From Pseudoalteromonas prydzensis (GTDB taxonomy: Bacteria; Pseudomonadota; Gammaproteobacteria; Enterobacterales; Alteromonadaceae): a stretch of DNA of 52,891 bases. Positions 8,725-16,249 of the stretch are shown in pieces. The notes below the pieces were generated by a model. That model was not told the origin of the DNA and did not search any database. It saw only the letters and a list, made by a program, of their open reading frames with translations. Where the stretch lies: NCBI RefSeq assembly GCF_011050055.1, contig NZ_DRGM01000178.1, positions 1-52,891 on the forward strand, given 5' to 3'. Numbering within the stretch: position 1 is the first letter of the stretch; each line of letters begins with the position of its first letter. The position numbers and the translations under genes were made by a program.

Positions 8725-9753
8725 ATGACCGAGCAAATCGCAACTTTAGGGCAATTACTGGATGGCGCAGGCACCACATGGCGCGTTTTTGATATTGGCA
8801 GACATATAACTAAACTAAATAAGAAGCAATTTTTCGCCATTGAACAGGCGCAAGTCCCCTATCCTTTTCCTTTAGCAGGTCATGCTTGGTTAGCCATTCA
8901 ATTTTGGGATAGTAAAGCCAGCAGCGAGCCCTATGTATGGTTCTTAAAATTTCCAGTGGATGAGCAAAGTAAGCTGGTTTGCGCAAGCCGCGACCATTTT
9001 GCCAATATGGTGATTGAAGCAATTGGTAATGACTTAACTGGCAGCCAAGCAGATGGTAAGCTTGATAATAACCCTTACGTATTTACCCCCAATGCCAATA
9101 AATTAGCCGCTTTTAACGCACAATTAAAAGTGCTATTAAAACAACCAGCTTCACAATATTATGAATACAGCCAATTGTACTTTAGTGGCAAACTAGGGTT
9201 TGATAATTGGCAAAGTGTTGCAGTGCAAGGCATTGCTGATTTTGCTCTGCGCTTGGATGATGATAACAACCTAACCGCGTTGCAAAATGCCTGGCAGCAG
9301 TTGCCAGCGGAGGTATTACAACCACTCAGTGCCATGCTTGAACATGTTGAAATTCCCCCTGTATTGAGTGAGCAACTGTTAAGTTATGCTCAACAAGCCA
9401 TTGCACAAAAAGACACATTAGCACTGTGCTGTGCTTTACGGGCGATGTCAAAAGCACAAGCGCAAACACTGACAGCCCAGTTAGTTGATACTATTTTGCA
9501 ATCAGCAGTTGCCACGGAGCCGGATGTTATTCAAACCATAGCTGGACGCTGCTTTAATTTACTGAGCGACCCTGAACGGTTACATATTTTTATGGATAAC
9601 TGCGCCCACCAGCAACAAATTGAAGAACTTTTTCCAAGTATTTTCGCGGATTTAGTTGCAATACCCAATATTCGCCCGCACTTATTAGGTTTGTTACGTA
9701 AAGAAAATCGCAGCGAAACCCTCGCGCGCGCAATTGGAAGGTTATTCTCGTAA
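8725..9753 (+). CDS. DUF3549 family protein
   Basis: Recognised as the DUF3549 family of Vibrio, Shewanella and Pseudoalteromonas from the N-terminal pattern TLGQLLDGAGTTWRVFDIGRHITKLNK and the conserved aromatic region AWLAIQFWDSK (about 50-65). The C-terminal half (about 150-342) is a series of amphipathic helices resembling a helical-repeat fold. No signal peptide or enzyme motif is visible. The next gene starts immediately after its stop codon, so the two form an operon. Function unknown. Confidence 0.78.
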   Translation: MTEQIATLGQLLDGAGTTWRVFDIGRHITKLNKKQFFAIEQAQVPYPFPLAGHAWLAIQFWDSKASSEPYVWFLKFPVDEQSKLVCASRDHFANMVIEAIGNDLTGSQADGKLDNNPYVFTPNANKLAAFNAQLKVLLKQPASQYYEYSQLYFSGKLGFDNWQSVAVQGIADFALRLDDDNNLTALQNAWQQLPAEVLQPLSAMLEHVEIPPVLSEQLLSYAQQAIAQKDTLALCCALRAMSKAQAQTLTAQLVDTILQSAVATEPDVIQTIAGRCFNLLSDPERLHIFMDNCAHQQQIEELFPSIFADLVAIPNIRPHLLGLLRKENRSETLARAIGRLFS

Positions 9754-10053
9754 ATGGCAAGTTTATGGACATTCATTATCATTGGTGCGGTTATTTATCT
9801 GTTTTGGCTTAATCGTAAAGTGGCAGAAGCCGCAAATGCACATGCCAAACGGCAAAGCGAACAACTGCAAGTACAGTTAATGAGTGTCGCCTGTATTAAA
9901 CGCCGCTTTGGCTTACTAAAAAGCGGCAAGCCCGGTATTAAGAGCGAGTTTATATTTGAGTTTTCCAGTGACGGTGAGAGCGTTTATCAAGGAGTGTTAT
10001 TTATGGAAAATGAAATGCTAAAAAGTGTGGTGGTGCCACCGCATAAGATTTAG
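9754..10053 (+). CDS. DUF3301 family small membrane protein
   Basis: A 99-residue protein with one N-terminal transmembrane segment (about 4-19, SLWTFIIIGAVIYLFW), followed by a short charged helix and a small soluble domain containing VACIKRRFGLLKSGKPGIKSEFIFEFSSDG. The pattern fits the DUF3301 family, of unknown function. It begins directly at the nucleotide after the DUF3549 stop, so expression is almost certainly coupled. The stop codon is followed at once by an octamer repeat tract. Confidence 0.78.
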   Translation: MASLWTFIIIGAVIYLFWLNRKVAEAANAHAKRQSEQLQVQLMSVACIKRRFGLLKSGKPGIKSEFIFEFSSDGESVYQGVLFMENEMLKSVVVPPHKI

Positions 10054-10067
10054 TAGCGAGTTAGAAA

Positions 10068-10105
10068 GTTAGCGAGTTAGCGAGTTAGCGAGTTAGCGAG
10101 TTAGC
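10068..10105 (+). repeat. Tandem octamer repeat GTTAGCGA
   Basis: Four complete contiguous copies of GTTAGCGA (10068-10099) are followed by a partial copy GTTAGC. A degenerate copy precedes the tract from 10054. It lies between the DUF3301 stop codon and the terminator of the CsrB-like RNA, in no gene. The 16-mer at 10064-10079 recurs exactly, inverted, at 14488-14503 over another stop codon. Confidence 0.9.
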
Positions 10106-10142
10106 AGCGCACACTGATGTTTAATCATTTCACGTCAACTAT

Positions 10143-10173
10143 AAAAAACCAAGGCGTAACATGTAGTTACGCC
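10143..10173 (-). terminator. Intrinsic terminator of the CsrB-like RNA
   Basis: On the minus strand GGCGTAAC (10173-10166) and GTTACGCC (10160-10153) form a perfect 8-bp stem around TACAT, followed by TTGG and six T (10148-10143). There is no matching T run for the opposite strand. Confidence 0.9.
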
Positions 10174-10544
10174 CCAATCTGACTTCATCCATAACAAGGC
10201 ATCCATACCTATGCCGAAGCAACCATTTTTATCTTTCCCCTGAACGGGTATATATCCAAATACACCCTCACATTGCATCTATGCAATATCCTACACGTCC
10301 TAGTGTCATCCTCTTGCCAGCCTGGCCGTCCTACGTTTACAAACGCTCCTATTACTTCCTGTAATATAATCCTTTGGGCTATCCTTATCATTAGCTCCGC
10401 TAATGTACCGCATCCTCGCGGTGTCCTAGTTCATCCTTGCATCCGTGTTAACTTGTCCATTTGCATCCTGCTAAGCTTCATGCTTAATTGCCATAATCCA
10501 TTTCCTTGGCAGTAGCTCATTCATTGAGTCTATGTCGTCTTGAC
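10143..10544 (-). ncRNA. csrB: CsrB-like regulatory RNA (CsrA-sequestering sRNA)
   Basis: Read on the minus strand, this 400-nt intergenic stretch carries about 20 GGA triplets, 13 of them AGGA. Many sit in the loops of short hairpins, for example ACACTAGGACGTGT, TATTACAGGAAGTAATA, CATTAGCGGAGCTAATG and CCGCGAGGATGCGG. This is the architecture of CsrB/CsrC/RsmZ RNAs, which titrate the translational regulator CsrA. It ends in an intrinsic terminator, has a candidate promoter and a GacA-type box upstream, and lies between yqcC and syd on the same strand as both, the location of csrB in E. coli. Length is close to E. coli csrB (about 369 nt). The 5' end is uncertain by some tens of nt. Confidence 0.88.
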
Positions 10545-10546
10545 AA

Positions 10547-10574
10547 AGTAAAGTTTAAAGCAAAGCAGGCTCAA
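10547..10574 (-). promoter_or_regulatory. Candidate promoter of the CsrB-like RNA
   Basis: On the minus strand TTGAGC (10574-10569) and TTTACT (10552-10547) are spaced by 16 nt. Each matches the sigma-70 consensus at about four positions, so the promoter would be weak alone, consistent with a response-regulator-activated promoter. The predicted start lies near 10540-10544. Confidence 0.5.
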
Positions 10575-10702
10575 GGGTAGTTACAAATAACAATAATTTT
10601 CATGTCACAATTTTGCAAAAATAACATATATGATAAAAAACAATAAGTTAAACCTTTAGCTACACTATTTATAGAGGAATAAACGGCTAAAGCGCACGAT
10701 AA

Positions 10703-10720
10703 TGTAGGATATCTCTCACA
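10703..10720 (-). promoter_or_regulatory. GacA/UvrY-type binding box
   Basis: The minus strand reads TGTGAGAGATATCCTACA, an imperfect dyad that fits the known GacA/UvrY upstream-activating pattern TGTAAG-N6-CTTACA in all but two defined positions. It lies about 160-180 nt upstream of the predicted start of the CsrB-like RNA, similar to the distal UvrY site of E. coli csrB. BarA-UvrY (GacS-GacA) control is inferred. Confidence 0.72.
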
Positions 10721-10757
10721 GTGATATTTCCATAATGGCGTTTATGCCGAATCAATG

Positions 10758-11399
10758 TCATTGAGCTGATTTAAACAGCAGTTCACCTTGTACATTACTA
10801 AACGTTAGGTGTTGTAAAGACACAAACCCTTCGCTGGCAAAAAATGCGCTATGCTGATCTTGGGTAACAAAAACCGCCATTCCTGAAGCATCTTCATTGC
10901 TTTGCACTAAATCATTTAAACCTCGTAATAAGTAACGGCCAATACCTTGACCATGAAAGTGAGGGTCAACCGCAATAAATGCTAAAAAATAATAGTTGCC
11001 TTGCGTAATGAGTGCATTGCGGATCGTTTGCTCTTTCTCAATCAATTGATTAGTTTGTAAATAACCTGCGCTGAGCATTAATTTCAAACGCCAATGCCAA
11101 TAACGCTGAGCTTGCAGCTGACTTGATGATTCGAATACACACGCAACCGCTTTTAAACGATCATTTTTATATAAACCAATCAGCGGCTGTTTTTCTTGCC
11201 AAAATGTGTTGAGTTCTTCGCGGATCAAAGCACGCAGTTTTTTTTCATAAACCGCTTTATTCGCCTCACTGTAATTAAGCATAGGTTGCAATAGCGGATC
11301 ATCATGATAGGCTTGATAAATTAAACTCGCTGCGATACTAATGTCTTCTGCGGCAATATACTGCACACGCAATGTTTCATTGTCAGTCTCTACTGTCAT
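10758..11399 (-). CDS. GNAT family N-acetyltransferase
   Basis: Predicted acetyl-CoA-dependent acetyltransferase with unknown substrate. The acetyl-CoA binding motif A appears as LAFIAVDPHFHGQGIGRYLLRGL (about 138-160, Q/G-x-G-x-G/A pattern). Motif B follows, with a predicted end at SAFFASEGFVSLQ. The N-terminal 90 residues form a variable domain including a proline- and aromatic-rich segment. At 213 residues it has a normal length. It reads toward the CsrB-like RNA, and the GacA-type box is 38 nt past its stop codon, so read-through could reach the RNA promoter region. Confidence 0.85.
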   Translation of the reverse strand: MTVETDNETLRVQYIAAEDISIAASLIYQAYHDDPLLQPMLNYSEANKAVYEKKLRALIREELNTFWQEKQPLIGLYKNDRLKAVACVFESSSQLQAQRYWHWRLKLMLSAGYLQTNQLIEKEQTIRNALITQGNYYFLAFIAVDPHFHGQGIGRYLLRGLNDLVQSNEDASGMAVFVTQDQHSAFFASEGFVSLQHLTFSNVQGELLFKSAQ

Positions 11400-11552
11400 G
11401 ACTCGTCCTTATTTTTATTTTGATTTTTTCTATAGCAACAGCTATAGGTATATTCCTATCTGCGTTAAAAGGCAAATTCAGCGGGTGTTAAACTCTAACA
11501 ACCCATCATAAAGTTCGATTACTGTTTTACCGTTATCATCAAGGAGCATGAC

Positions 11553-11786
11553 ATGGATACTACTAAACACGATATCAATACACTCTTCAAACAACTTGGC
11601 TTAGCAAGTTCAGAGAGTGAAATTGATACTTTCATTGCTGCTCATTCATTACCCGACACCACATTGCTGCAAGACGCGCCATTTTGGGATCAAGCACAAC
11701 GCCACTTTATTGCTGAGTCATTAGCAGAGGATGGTGATTGGAGTGAAGTGATTGACGAACTGGATGTACGTTTACGCCAGCAGTAA
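11553..11786 (+). CDS. DUF2789 family small protein
   Basis: A 77-residue acidic cytoplasmic protein. The pattern of a short N-terminal helix (HDINTLFKQLGLAS), then SLPDTTLLQDAPFWDQAQRHFIAESLAEDGDWSEVIDELDVRLR, is characteristic of DUF2789. No function is known. AAGGAG stands about 8 nt upstream of the ATG. It is probably the first gene of a short run with the next two same-strand genes, though 89 nt and a hairpin (11829-11845) lie in between. Confidence 0.82.
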   Translation: MDTTKHDINTLFKQLGLASSESEIDTFIAAHSLPDTTLLQDAPFWDQAQRHFIAESLAEDGDWSEVIDELDVRLRQQ

Positions 11787-11875
11787 AAGTACTTGGCTAC
11801 TGCCAACCAGCTGTTATTATACCCGGCGCAGCACATCTGTGTGCTGTGCCTTACTTTAAAGAGTTTAAAAATAGA

Positions 11876-12145
11876 ATGAATGCTGTTGTTTTTGATGCAA
11901 TCAAAGCCCTTCTTGACGAAGGCAAAACCCCTACTGTCGCTTTAACTAAAAGTAAACTAACCCAACCGATCCCATTACCTGTTATTATTGCCGCTGTAAG
12001 CCAATATAAAAATAATCCAGATTCTATCCATAACTTGGCAAAATCCACCAATGTTGCAGTTGAGGCTGTCAGTGATGTAAGTCAACTTGATCGTATTGAA
12101 CAAAAGCTCGATCGCTTACTCGCCTTACTCGAAAATAAAAACTAG
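11876..12145 (+). CDS. Small protein of unknown function with C-terminal coiled coil
   Basis: Not recognised. The chosen ATG gives 89 residues; an in-frame GTG at 11846 would add ten. The N-terminal half (about 1-45) looks helical with a possible helix-turn-helix arrangement: a helix, GKTPTVALTKSKLTQPIPLPVIIAAVSQYK. The C-terminal part, DVSQLDRIEQKLDRLLALLENK, is a clear heptad coiled coil and suggests an oligomer. No membrane segment is present. It ends 9 nt before the DUF2310 gene, so the two are probably cotranscribed. A DNA-binding role is possible but unproven. Confidence 0.6.
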   Translation: MNAVVFDAIKALLDEGKTPTVALTKSKLTQPIPLPVIIAAVSQYKNNPDSIHNLAKSTNVAVEAVSDVSQLDRIEQKLDRLLALLENKN

Positions 12146-12154
12146 AGACTTAAC

Positions 12155-12928
12155 ATGTTTGTTGTTGATTTAACGTTTGATTGTTACCAAGATACGACCC
12201 TTGAAAATGCCGAACAAGCAATAAATCGCTTGGTGAATGCATTGCGCTTTAACGGCCAAATAATGGGTGAAGAATTTCCAACTGTGCTAAAAGATGGCTA
12301 CTTCATTACCCGCGTTATGTGCCCGACCAATGATGCAATGCACCCACTTAACAACAGCCCGTTTGTTAAACACAGTATTGATAAACTTCACGATGCCGGA
12401 CTACTGGCCCCTAAAGTCAAAGTCATTGGTCAAGATATTCACTCTAACGGCGCCGATCAGTGTCATCAACCATCGAGTTATATTTTATATACCACCTATG
12501 TTCATACATGCAGTCCATTGTATTGTGGTGATGACTTTTTACCCGTTCCGTTGTTTAAAATACCTGCCATTGCCAATGGTGATTATAAAACCTTAATAAA
12601 ATGGCAAGAAGATTGGCAAGCGTGTGACCAAATTCAAATTAATGGCGCAACACGCTGTGAATTTCCTGCCTTGGATGAAATATCAAACCTTGATAGCGAT
12701 CTTTCGCGCCGTGGTAAAGACATCGCCAAACGAGTTAGTTTTTTAACTAAAAAACCGGTGTATTATTACTTGTATCGGGTAGGCGGTAAAGACAAAGCAT
12801 CTGAGCTGGAACGTAAATGCCCAGCTTGTAATAACGATTGGAAGTTACCTGAATCATGGTTTGGGTTATTTGATTTTAGATGTGAACCATGTGGTTTAGT
12901 GTCAAATATATCGTGGGATTTTCAGTAA
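12155..12928 (+). CDS. DUF2310 family zinc-ribbon protein
   Basis: Matches the DUF2310 Zn-ribbon family of possible nucleic-acid-binding proteins. The C-terminus holds a four-cysteine zinc ribbon, CPACNNDW at about 223-230 and CEPCG at about 243-247. The N-terminal 200 residues have several conserved blocks, such as GEEFPTVLKDGYFITRVMCP and YVHTCSPLYCGDDFLPVPLF, the latter with further cysteines. No signal peptide. Length 257 is normal for the family. It follows the coiled-coil protein by 9 nt. Function is not known beyond probable zinc binding. Confidence 0.8.
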   Translation: MFVVDLTFDCYQDTTLENAEQAINRLVNALRFNGQIMGEEFPTVLKDGYFITRVMCPTNDAMHPLNNSPFVKHSIDKLHDAGLLAPKVKVIGQDIHSNGADQCHQPSSYILYTTYVHTCSPLYCGDDFLPVPLFKIPAIANGDYKTLIKWQEDWQACDQIQINGATRCEFPALDEISNLDSDLSRRGKDIAKRVSFLTKKPVYYYLYRVGGKDKASELERKCPACNNDWKLPESWFGLFDFRCEPCGLVSNISWDFQ

Positions 12929-12954
12929 CCATTAGTCTTTGCGTACTAGAGATT

Positions 12955-12985
12955 AAAAAGCGCTGCGGAGTAGCGATTACTCCGC
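12955..12985 (-). terminator. Intrinsic terminator of syd
   Basis: On the minus strand GCGGAGTA (12985-12978) pairs with TACTCCGC (12972-12965) around ATCGC, followed by AGCGC and five T (12959-12955). It starts 12 nt after the syd stop codon. Confidence 0.8.
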
Positions 12986-12996
12986 GGCACAAACAC

Positions 12997-13536
12997 TTAC
13001 ACGGTAAGTGCGGTTATAAAAGAGCCAAGATCAGCGCTAAGCACATGATGGGGTTTTTTACCTACATACTCTAAACACACTTCACCGGTGTCTAACAACA
13101 CCGAAACCAATAAGTCTTCTTGATCAGTGAGGCCAATAAATACGGTCGCTGGCTGTTTTAGTTTACGCTTCATCAAGACATGACCGGTTATATTTTGCTG
13201 CAATAAATCAAAATCATCATCGCTCCATGCTTGCAATAACTCCACGTCATGACCATCAATGTTGGCAATAATACAACCGCCGAAAAACGCACCATAGTAC
13301 TGTTGCAGCGCTTGAGGAAACTCAAGCTCTAGCGCCTTGGCTAAGTCAGTTAAAGAGCCGCTAGGAGTGCGAGCTATCGCTTGCCATTGGATCAACCCTT
13401 GCTCATCTGGGTGGCCAACTTCACACGGGCTTGGCCAATCACTGTCATGTTCAATCTGTGGTAACTTGCCGGTTTGCGCTTGTTGCTTACTGGCAAAGCG
13501 TTGATGGAGTTGTTCTAACTGGGTAACAATAGTCAT
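12997..13536 (-). CDS. syd: Syd, SecY-interacting protein
   Basis: Peripheral inner-membrane protein that binds the SecY translocon, proposed to monitor assembly of SecYEG. Recognised by strong conservation of LLQAWSDDDFDLLQQNITGHVLMKRKLKQPATVFIGL (about 98-135) and SGEVCKE-like TGEVCLEYVG, aligned with E. coli Syd. Length 179 versus 181 in E. coli. It is divergent from queF with 59 nt between starts, as in E. coli. In E. coli csrB and yqcC follow directly; here about 4 kb with a GNAT gene and small genes are inserted. Expression ends at the terminator at 12955-12985. Confidence 0.93.
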   Translation of the reverse strand: MTIVTQLEQLHQRFASKQQAQTGKLPQIEHDSDWPSPCEVGHPDEQGLIQWQAIARTPSGSLTDLAKALELEFPQALQQYYGAFFGGCIIANIDGHDVELLQAWSDDDFDLLQQNITGHVLMKRKLKQPATVFIGLTDQEDLLVSVLLDTGEVCLEYVGKKPHHVLSADLGSFITALTV

Positions 13537-13595
13537 GCTGTGAAACTCATAAGCTTTAGGTATAATGGCGCTATTGTAACTACAAAAGACCTAAT

Positions 13596-14441
13596 ATGAC
13601 AGATTACAGCAACGCACCAGAATTAAAAGACAGTGTGCTTGGTCAAGCAACTGAGTATGTTGATACGTATACACCTAGCCTACTGTTTCCGATCGCCCGA
13701 AAACTTAATCGCGATGATTTAAACATTGATGAAAGCGCCCTGCCTTTTCAAGGCCAAGATATTTGGACCGGCTACGAGCTTTCATGGTTAAACCCAAAAG
13801 GTAAGCCCGTGGTTGCTGTAGCAAGCTTTGAATTTCCCTGTCAGAGCAGCCATATTATTGAATCTAAGTCTTTTAAACTGTATCTAAATAGCTTTAACCA
13901 GACTCGTTTTGATTCAGTTGATGATGTTGCCGCCATTTTAACCGCCGACTTATCAGCTGCAGTAGCAATGCCTATTACAGTCACTTTATACAGCCCCGCA
14001 GATTATAACTGTTTGCCATCTACACCCTTACCGGGTGTGTGTATTGATGAGTTAGATATAGAGATCACTGACTACCAGCTAGGCGCTCATAGTTTAAAAG
14101 CAGCGAGCAGCGAGGTAATAACCGAAACGCTGCACAGTCATTTATTAAAATCAAACTGCTTGATCACCTCGCAGCCAGATTGGGCAAGCATTATTATTCG
14201 TTATAGTGGTGAGCAGATATGCCATGAATCATTGCTGCGTTATTTAATTTCGTTTCGTACTCATAACGAATTTCATGAACAATGTGTAGAGCGTATTTAT
14301 TGCGACTTAATGGCGCAATTGAATTTAGATAAGCTTGAAGTGTACGCCCGTTATACCCGCCGTGGTGGCCTTGATATCAACCCGTATCGCTCTACGGATC
14401 AGGATATCACGCCATTTAATGTGAAAATAAACCGTCAGTAA
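13596..14441 (+). CDS. queF: NADPH-dependent 7-cyano-7-deazaguanine reductase
   Basis: Reduces the nitrile preQ0 to preQ1 in queuosine biosynthesis for tRNA wobble position 34. This is the long bimodular QueF type: the QueF motif ESKSFKLY lies at about 89-96 in the N-terminal half, and the catalytic C188 (in [11 protein letters not shown]) with D195 lies in the C-terminal half. Length 281 matches E. coli. A TATAAT box at 13561-13566 stands 30 nt before the ATG with a weak -35. The leader is too short for a preQ1 riboswitch. A terminator follows at 14461-14490. Confidence 0.97.
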   Translation: MTDYSNAPELKDSVLGQATEYVDTYTPSLLFPIARKLNRDDLNIDESALPFQGQDIWTGYELSWLNPKGKPVVAVASFEFPCQSSHIIESKSFKLYLNSFNQTRFDSVDDVAAILTADLSAAVAMPITVTLYSPADYNCLPSTPLPGVCIDELDIEITDYQLGAHSLKAASSEVITETLHSHLLKSNCLITSQPDWASIIIRYSGEQICHESLLRYLISFRTHNEFHEQCVERIYCDLMAQLNLDKLEVYARYTRRGGLDINPYRSTDQDITPFNVKINRQ

Positions 14442-14460
14442 TAGCCATTTTATTGTATAA

Positions 14461-14490
14461 AACCCCGAGCGCGCTCGGGGTTAATTTTAA
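14461..14490. terminator. Bidirectional intrinsic terminator after queF
   Basis: CCCCGAGC (14463-14470) and GCTCGGGG (14473-14480) form a GC-rich stem, followed by TTAATTTT. The opposite strand also meets a T-rich stretch. It separates queF from the convergent cyclophilin gene. Confidence 0.85.
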
Positions 14491-14494
14491 CTCG

Positions 14495-15376
14495 CTAACT
14501 TTCCAAGTCACTGACTCTTTTCGTCGGAATTGGCATACCACAAACATCAACATAATTAGGCGTTTCAACAAACCATGCTTCAGAGCGATTTTTTCGTGCT
14601 TTGATCAAGGCTAAGAATGCGGCAGAATCAGTACGCATGACCTTAAATTGGCTATTATCTTGCTTACTAATATCCGCTAACACTTGCAGATCCGTGATCG
14701 GGTTAAAAGCAGCGCCGGTATTAGCAGTGCGAGATAAACGATTAAAATGCTCCATCCCCTCTAACACACGGCCAAACACGGTAATATTACGATCCAAATA
14801 ACGCGGACCATGGCCTATGGTGACATAAAACTCAGTGCCGCCGCTGTTAATATCGTTATCCCGAGCCATCGCAAAAATACCATTGCAATGCACTTGCCAA
14901 GTTTGTGTTTGTGCATCGTTTTGCGCCACGGCAAAGCCATTCAAAAATCCGGTAATAGCGGCGTAACCATCACTGTGGTCAAGTTCGGTAATATTTACGG
15001 GGCTCGGGGTCGTTAAATAAAACTCTGCGGGTATCGCTTTAACGGCGCTTTTGACTGGCTTTTTACCACTTTCATCGCCACCTTGTGCTACAAAACCTTC
15101 CACAAAGCGATAAACATTTAAATCCTTATAAAAACCCTCACGAGCAAGCTGTTTGATATTTTGCGTGTGTTTCGGTGCAAGCTGTGGGTTAAGTTCAATA
15201 TAAGCAGCGCCTGTTGGCAGTGTGATTTTGATAATATTGTCAGCATCCACTACCCGCCACTGCTGCTGCGTTGCTTGACTAATAATTGCCGCCGCCGTGG
15301 GCTGAGTATCGGCTTGTGCCACATTCATTTGGCTAGCTAATAAAGCAGCGCCAATAAGCGATAATTTTTTAAACAT
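14495..15376 (-). CDS. Periplasmic cyclophilin-type peptidyl-prolyl isomerase
   Basis: A signal peptide of about 22 residues (cleavage near AQA/DT) is followed by a cyclophilin domain (about 50-225). It shows ITLPTGAAYIELNPQLAPKHTQNIKQLAREGFYKDLNVYRFVEGFVAQGGD, then GIFAMARDNDINSGGTEFYVTIG and NITVFGRVLEGM. The FxxQGGD and A-M-A-R patterns are those of active prolyl isomerases. A C-terminal extension of about 60 residues has two cysteine-free basic stretches and a late C. Likely role is folding of exported proteins. It is followed by an octamer-type repeat copy that includes the stop codon. The upstream solute-binding gene is 32 nt away on the same strand. Confidence 0.88.
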   Translation of the reverse strand: MFKKLSLIGAALLASQMNVAQADTQPTAAAIISQATQQQWRVVDADNIIKITLPTGAAYIELNPQLAPKHTQNIKQLAREGFYKDLNVYRFVEGFVAQGGDESGKKPVKSAVKAIPAEFYLTTPSPVNITELDHSDGYAAITGFLNGFAVAQNDAQTQTWQVHCNGIFAMARDNDINSGGTEFYVTIGHGPRYLDRNITVFGRVLEGMEHFNRLSRTANTGAAFNPITDLQVLADISKQDNSQFKVMRTDSAAFLALIKARKNRSEAWFVETPNYVDVCGMPIPTKRVSDLES

Positions 15377-15408
15377 GTTGCACCTATCATTATTGTTATG
15401 GCGTTAGA

Positions 15409-16236
15409 TTATTTGGTTAAGCTGCTTTTATCAAGCCAAAACTGCGGCTGATAAATTGGCGCACTGTGTGGCAGTAAGGGATTCATTAGTTCAATAATAC
15501 GGCGATTTTTCAAATCAGCTTGTGCAATAGTGGCAGCAAAATATTCGAAAAATAGCGTGTCGAAAGAACCATCAGCAATCGCAGCTAATAGGCCATCTTG
15601 CAGTAATTTGTGTAGTGCTTGATTATTTTTTGCCACAAAAAAATACACCGCTGATGGGTAACGAATAGCAATATGCGACTCGTGAATAATATCATCGCCA
15701 TGATTTTTGGGTAAATCAAAGATATCGTATGGCAGTGCATCAATACGTCCAGAGCGCAACATTGCGATTGGTTCGGCGCCCATCCCATACATTAATGTAT
15801 CTAACTCATTCCGTTTAAAAATAGCGGTATCCGGCCAATCTTCCCGCAAACCAAATACAAACGGAGTCAGTTGTCTTGCATGGGTTACCGCTGCAAACAT
15901 GTCTTTATGACTAATATGCACCACAGGAATGCGATAACCGAGTAACCCTTTATCTATCGGGATCAAAATTGCTTTGGCCTGTGTTTCCCACTCTGAGCTC
16001 GTTACTCCCCAAAACACATCTATGCCATTTTCCTTACCCAATAAACGAATAGCTCTGCTTTGTGAAGGAATATCGGGCACTTTATTAGGCACCATAGTAA
16101 TAGCTGACTTACTGAGTATCAACGCTAATAACTCTGCAGGATAAGGATGGCCATCAGCAGAGTAACGAATCGTTAATGGCGTGTTAGCCAAACCACTAAA
16201 GGAGATCAATAAGCAAGCTAGTAGCAGTTTTTTCAA
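15409..16236 (-). CDS. Periplasmic solute-binding protein, family 3-like
   Basis: A signal peptide (about 18 residues, ending LANTP) precedes a two-lobed periplasmic-binding fold. The features are a TIRYSADGHPYPAELLALIL start, then IDVFWGVTSSEWETQAKAILIPIDKGLLGYRI (hinge and first lobe), a ligand-loop region MLRSGRIDALPYDIFDLPKNHGD and a return strand YFFVAKNNQALHKLLQDGLLAAIADGSFDTLF. These match the extracellular solute-binding family 3 or transporter-substrate-binding-like proteins common in marine bacteria without adjacent permeases. No ABC genes are nearby, so a sensing or scavenging role cannot be distinguished. Ligand unknown. Confidence 0.72.
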   Translation of the reverse strand: MKKLLLACLLISFSGLANTPLTIRYSADGHPYPAELLALILSKSAITMVPNKVPDIPSQSRAIRLLGKENGIDVFWGVTSSEWETQAKAILIPIDKGLLGYRIPVVHISHKDMFAAVTHARQLTPFVFGLREDWPDTAIFKRNELDTLMYGMGAEPIAMLRSGRIDALPYDIFDLPKNHGDDIIHESHIAIRYPSAVYFFVAKNNQALHKLLQDGLLAAIADGSFDTLFFEYFAATIAQADLKNRRIIELMNPLLPHSAPIYQPQFWLDKSSLTK

Positions 16237-16249
16237 CGTCTCTTAGCCC

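Noticed and set aside
10209..10515. Open reading frames of 60-80 codons on both strands in the CsrB-like region
   Set aside because: They lie inside the hairpin-rich, GGA-rich RNA, lack ribosome sites and protein-like composition, and are explained by the structured RNA.
11829..11845. CAGCACA/TGTGCTG hairpin as a terminator of the DUF2789 gene
   Set aside because: The near-perfect 7-bp dyad is real, but no T run follows on either strand, so I do not call it a terminator.
13537..13595. preQ1 riboswitch upstream of queF
   Set aside because: The leader after the TATAAT box is about 20 nt, too short for an aptamer, and no conserved preQ1 motif is visible.
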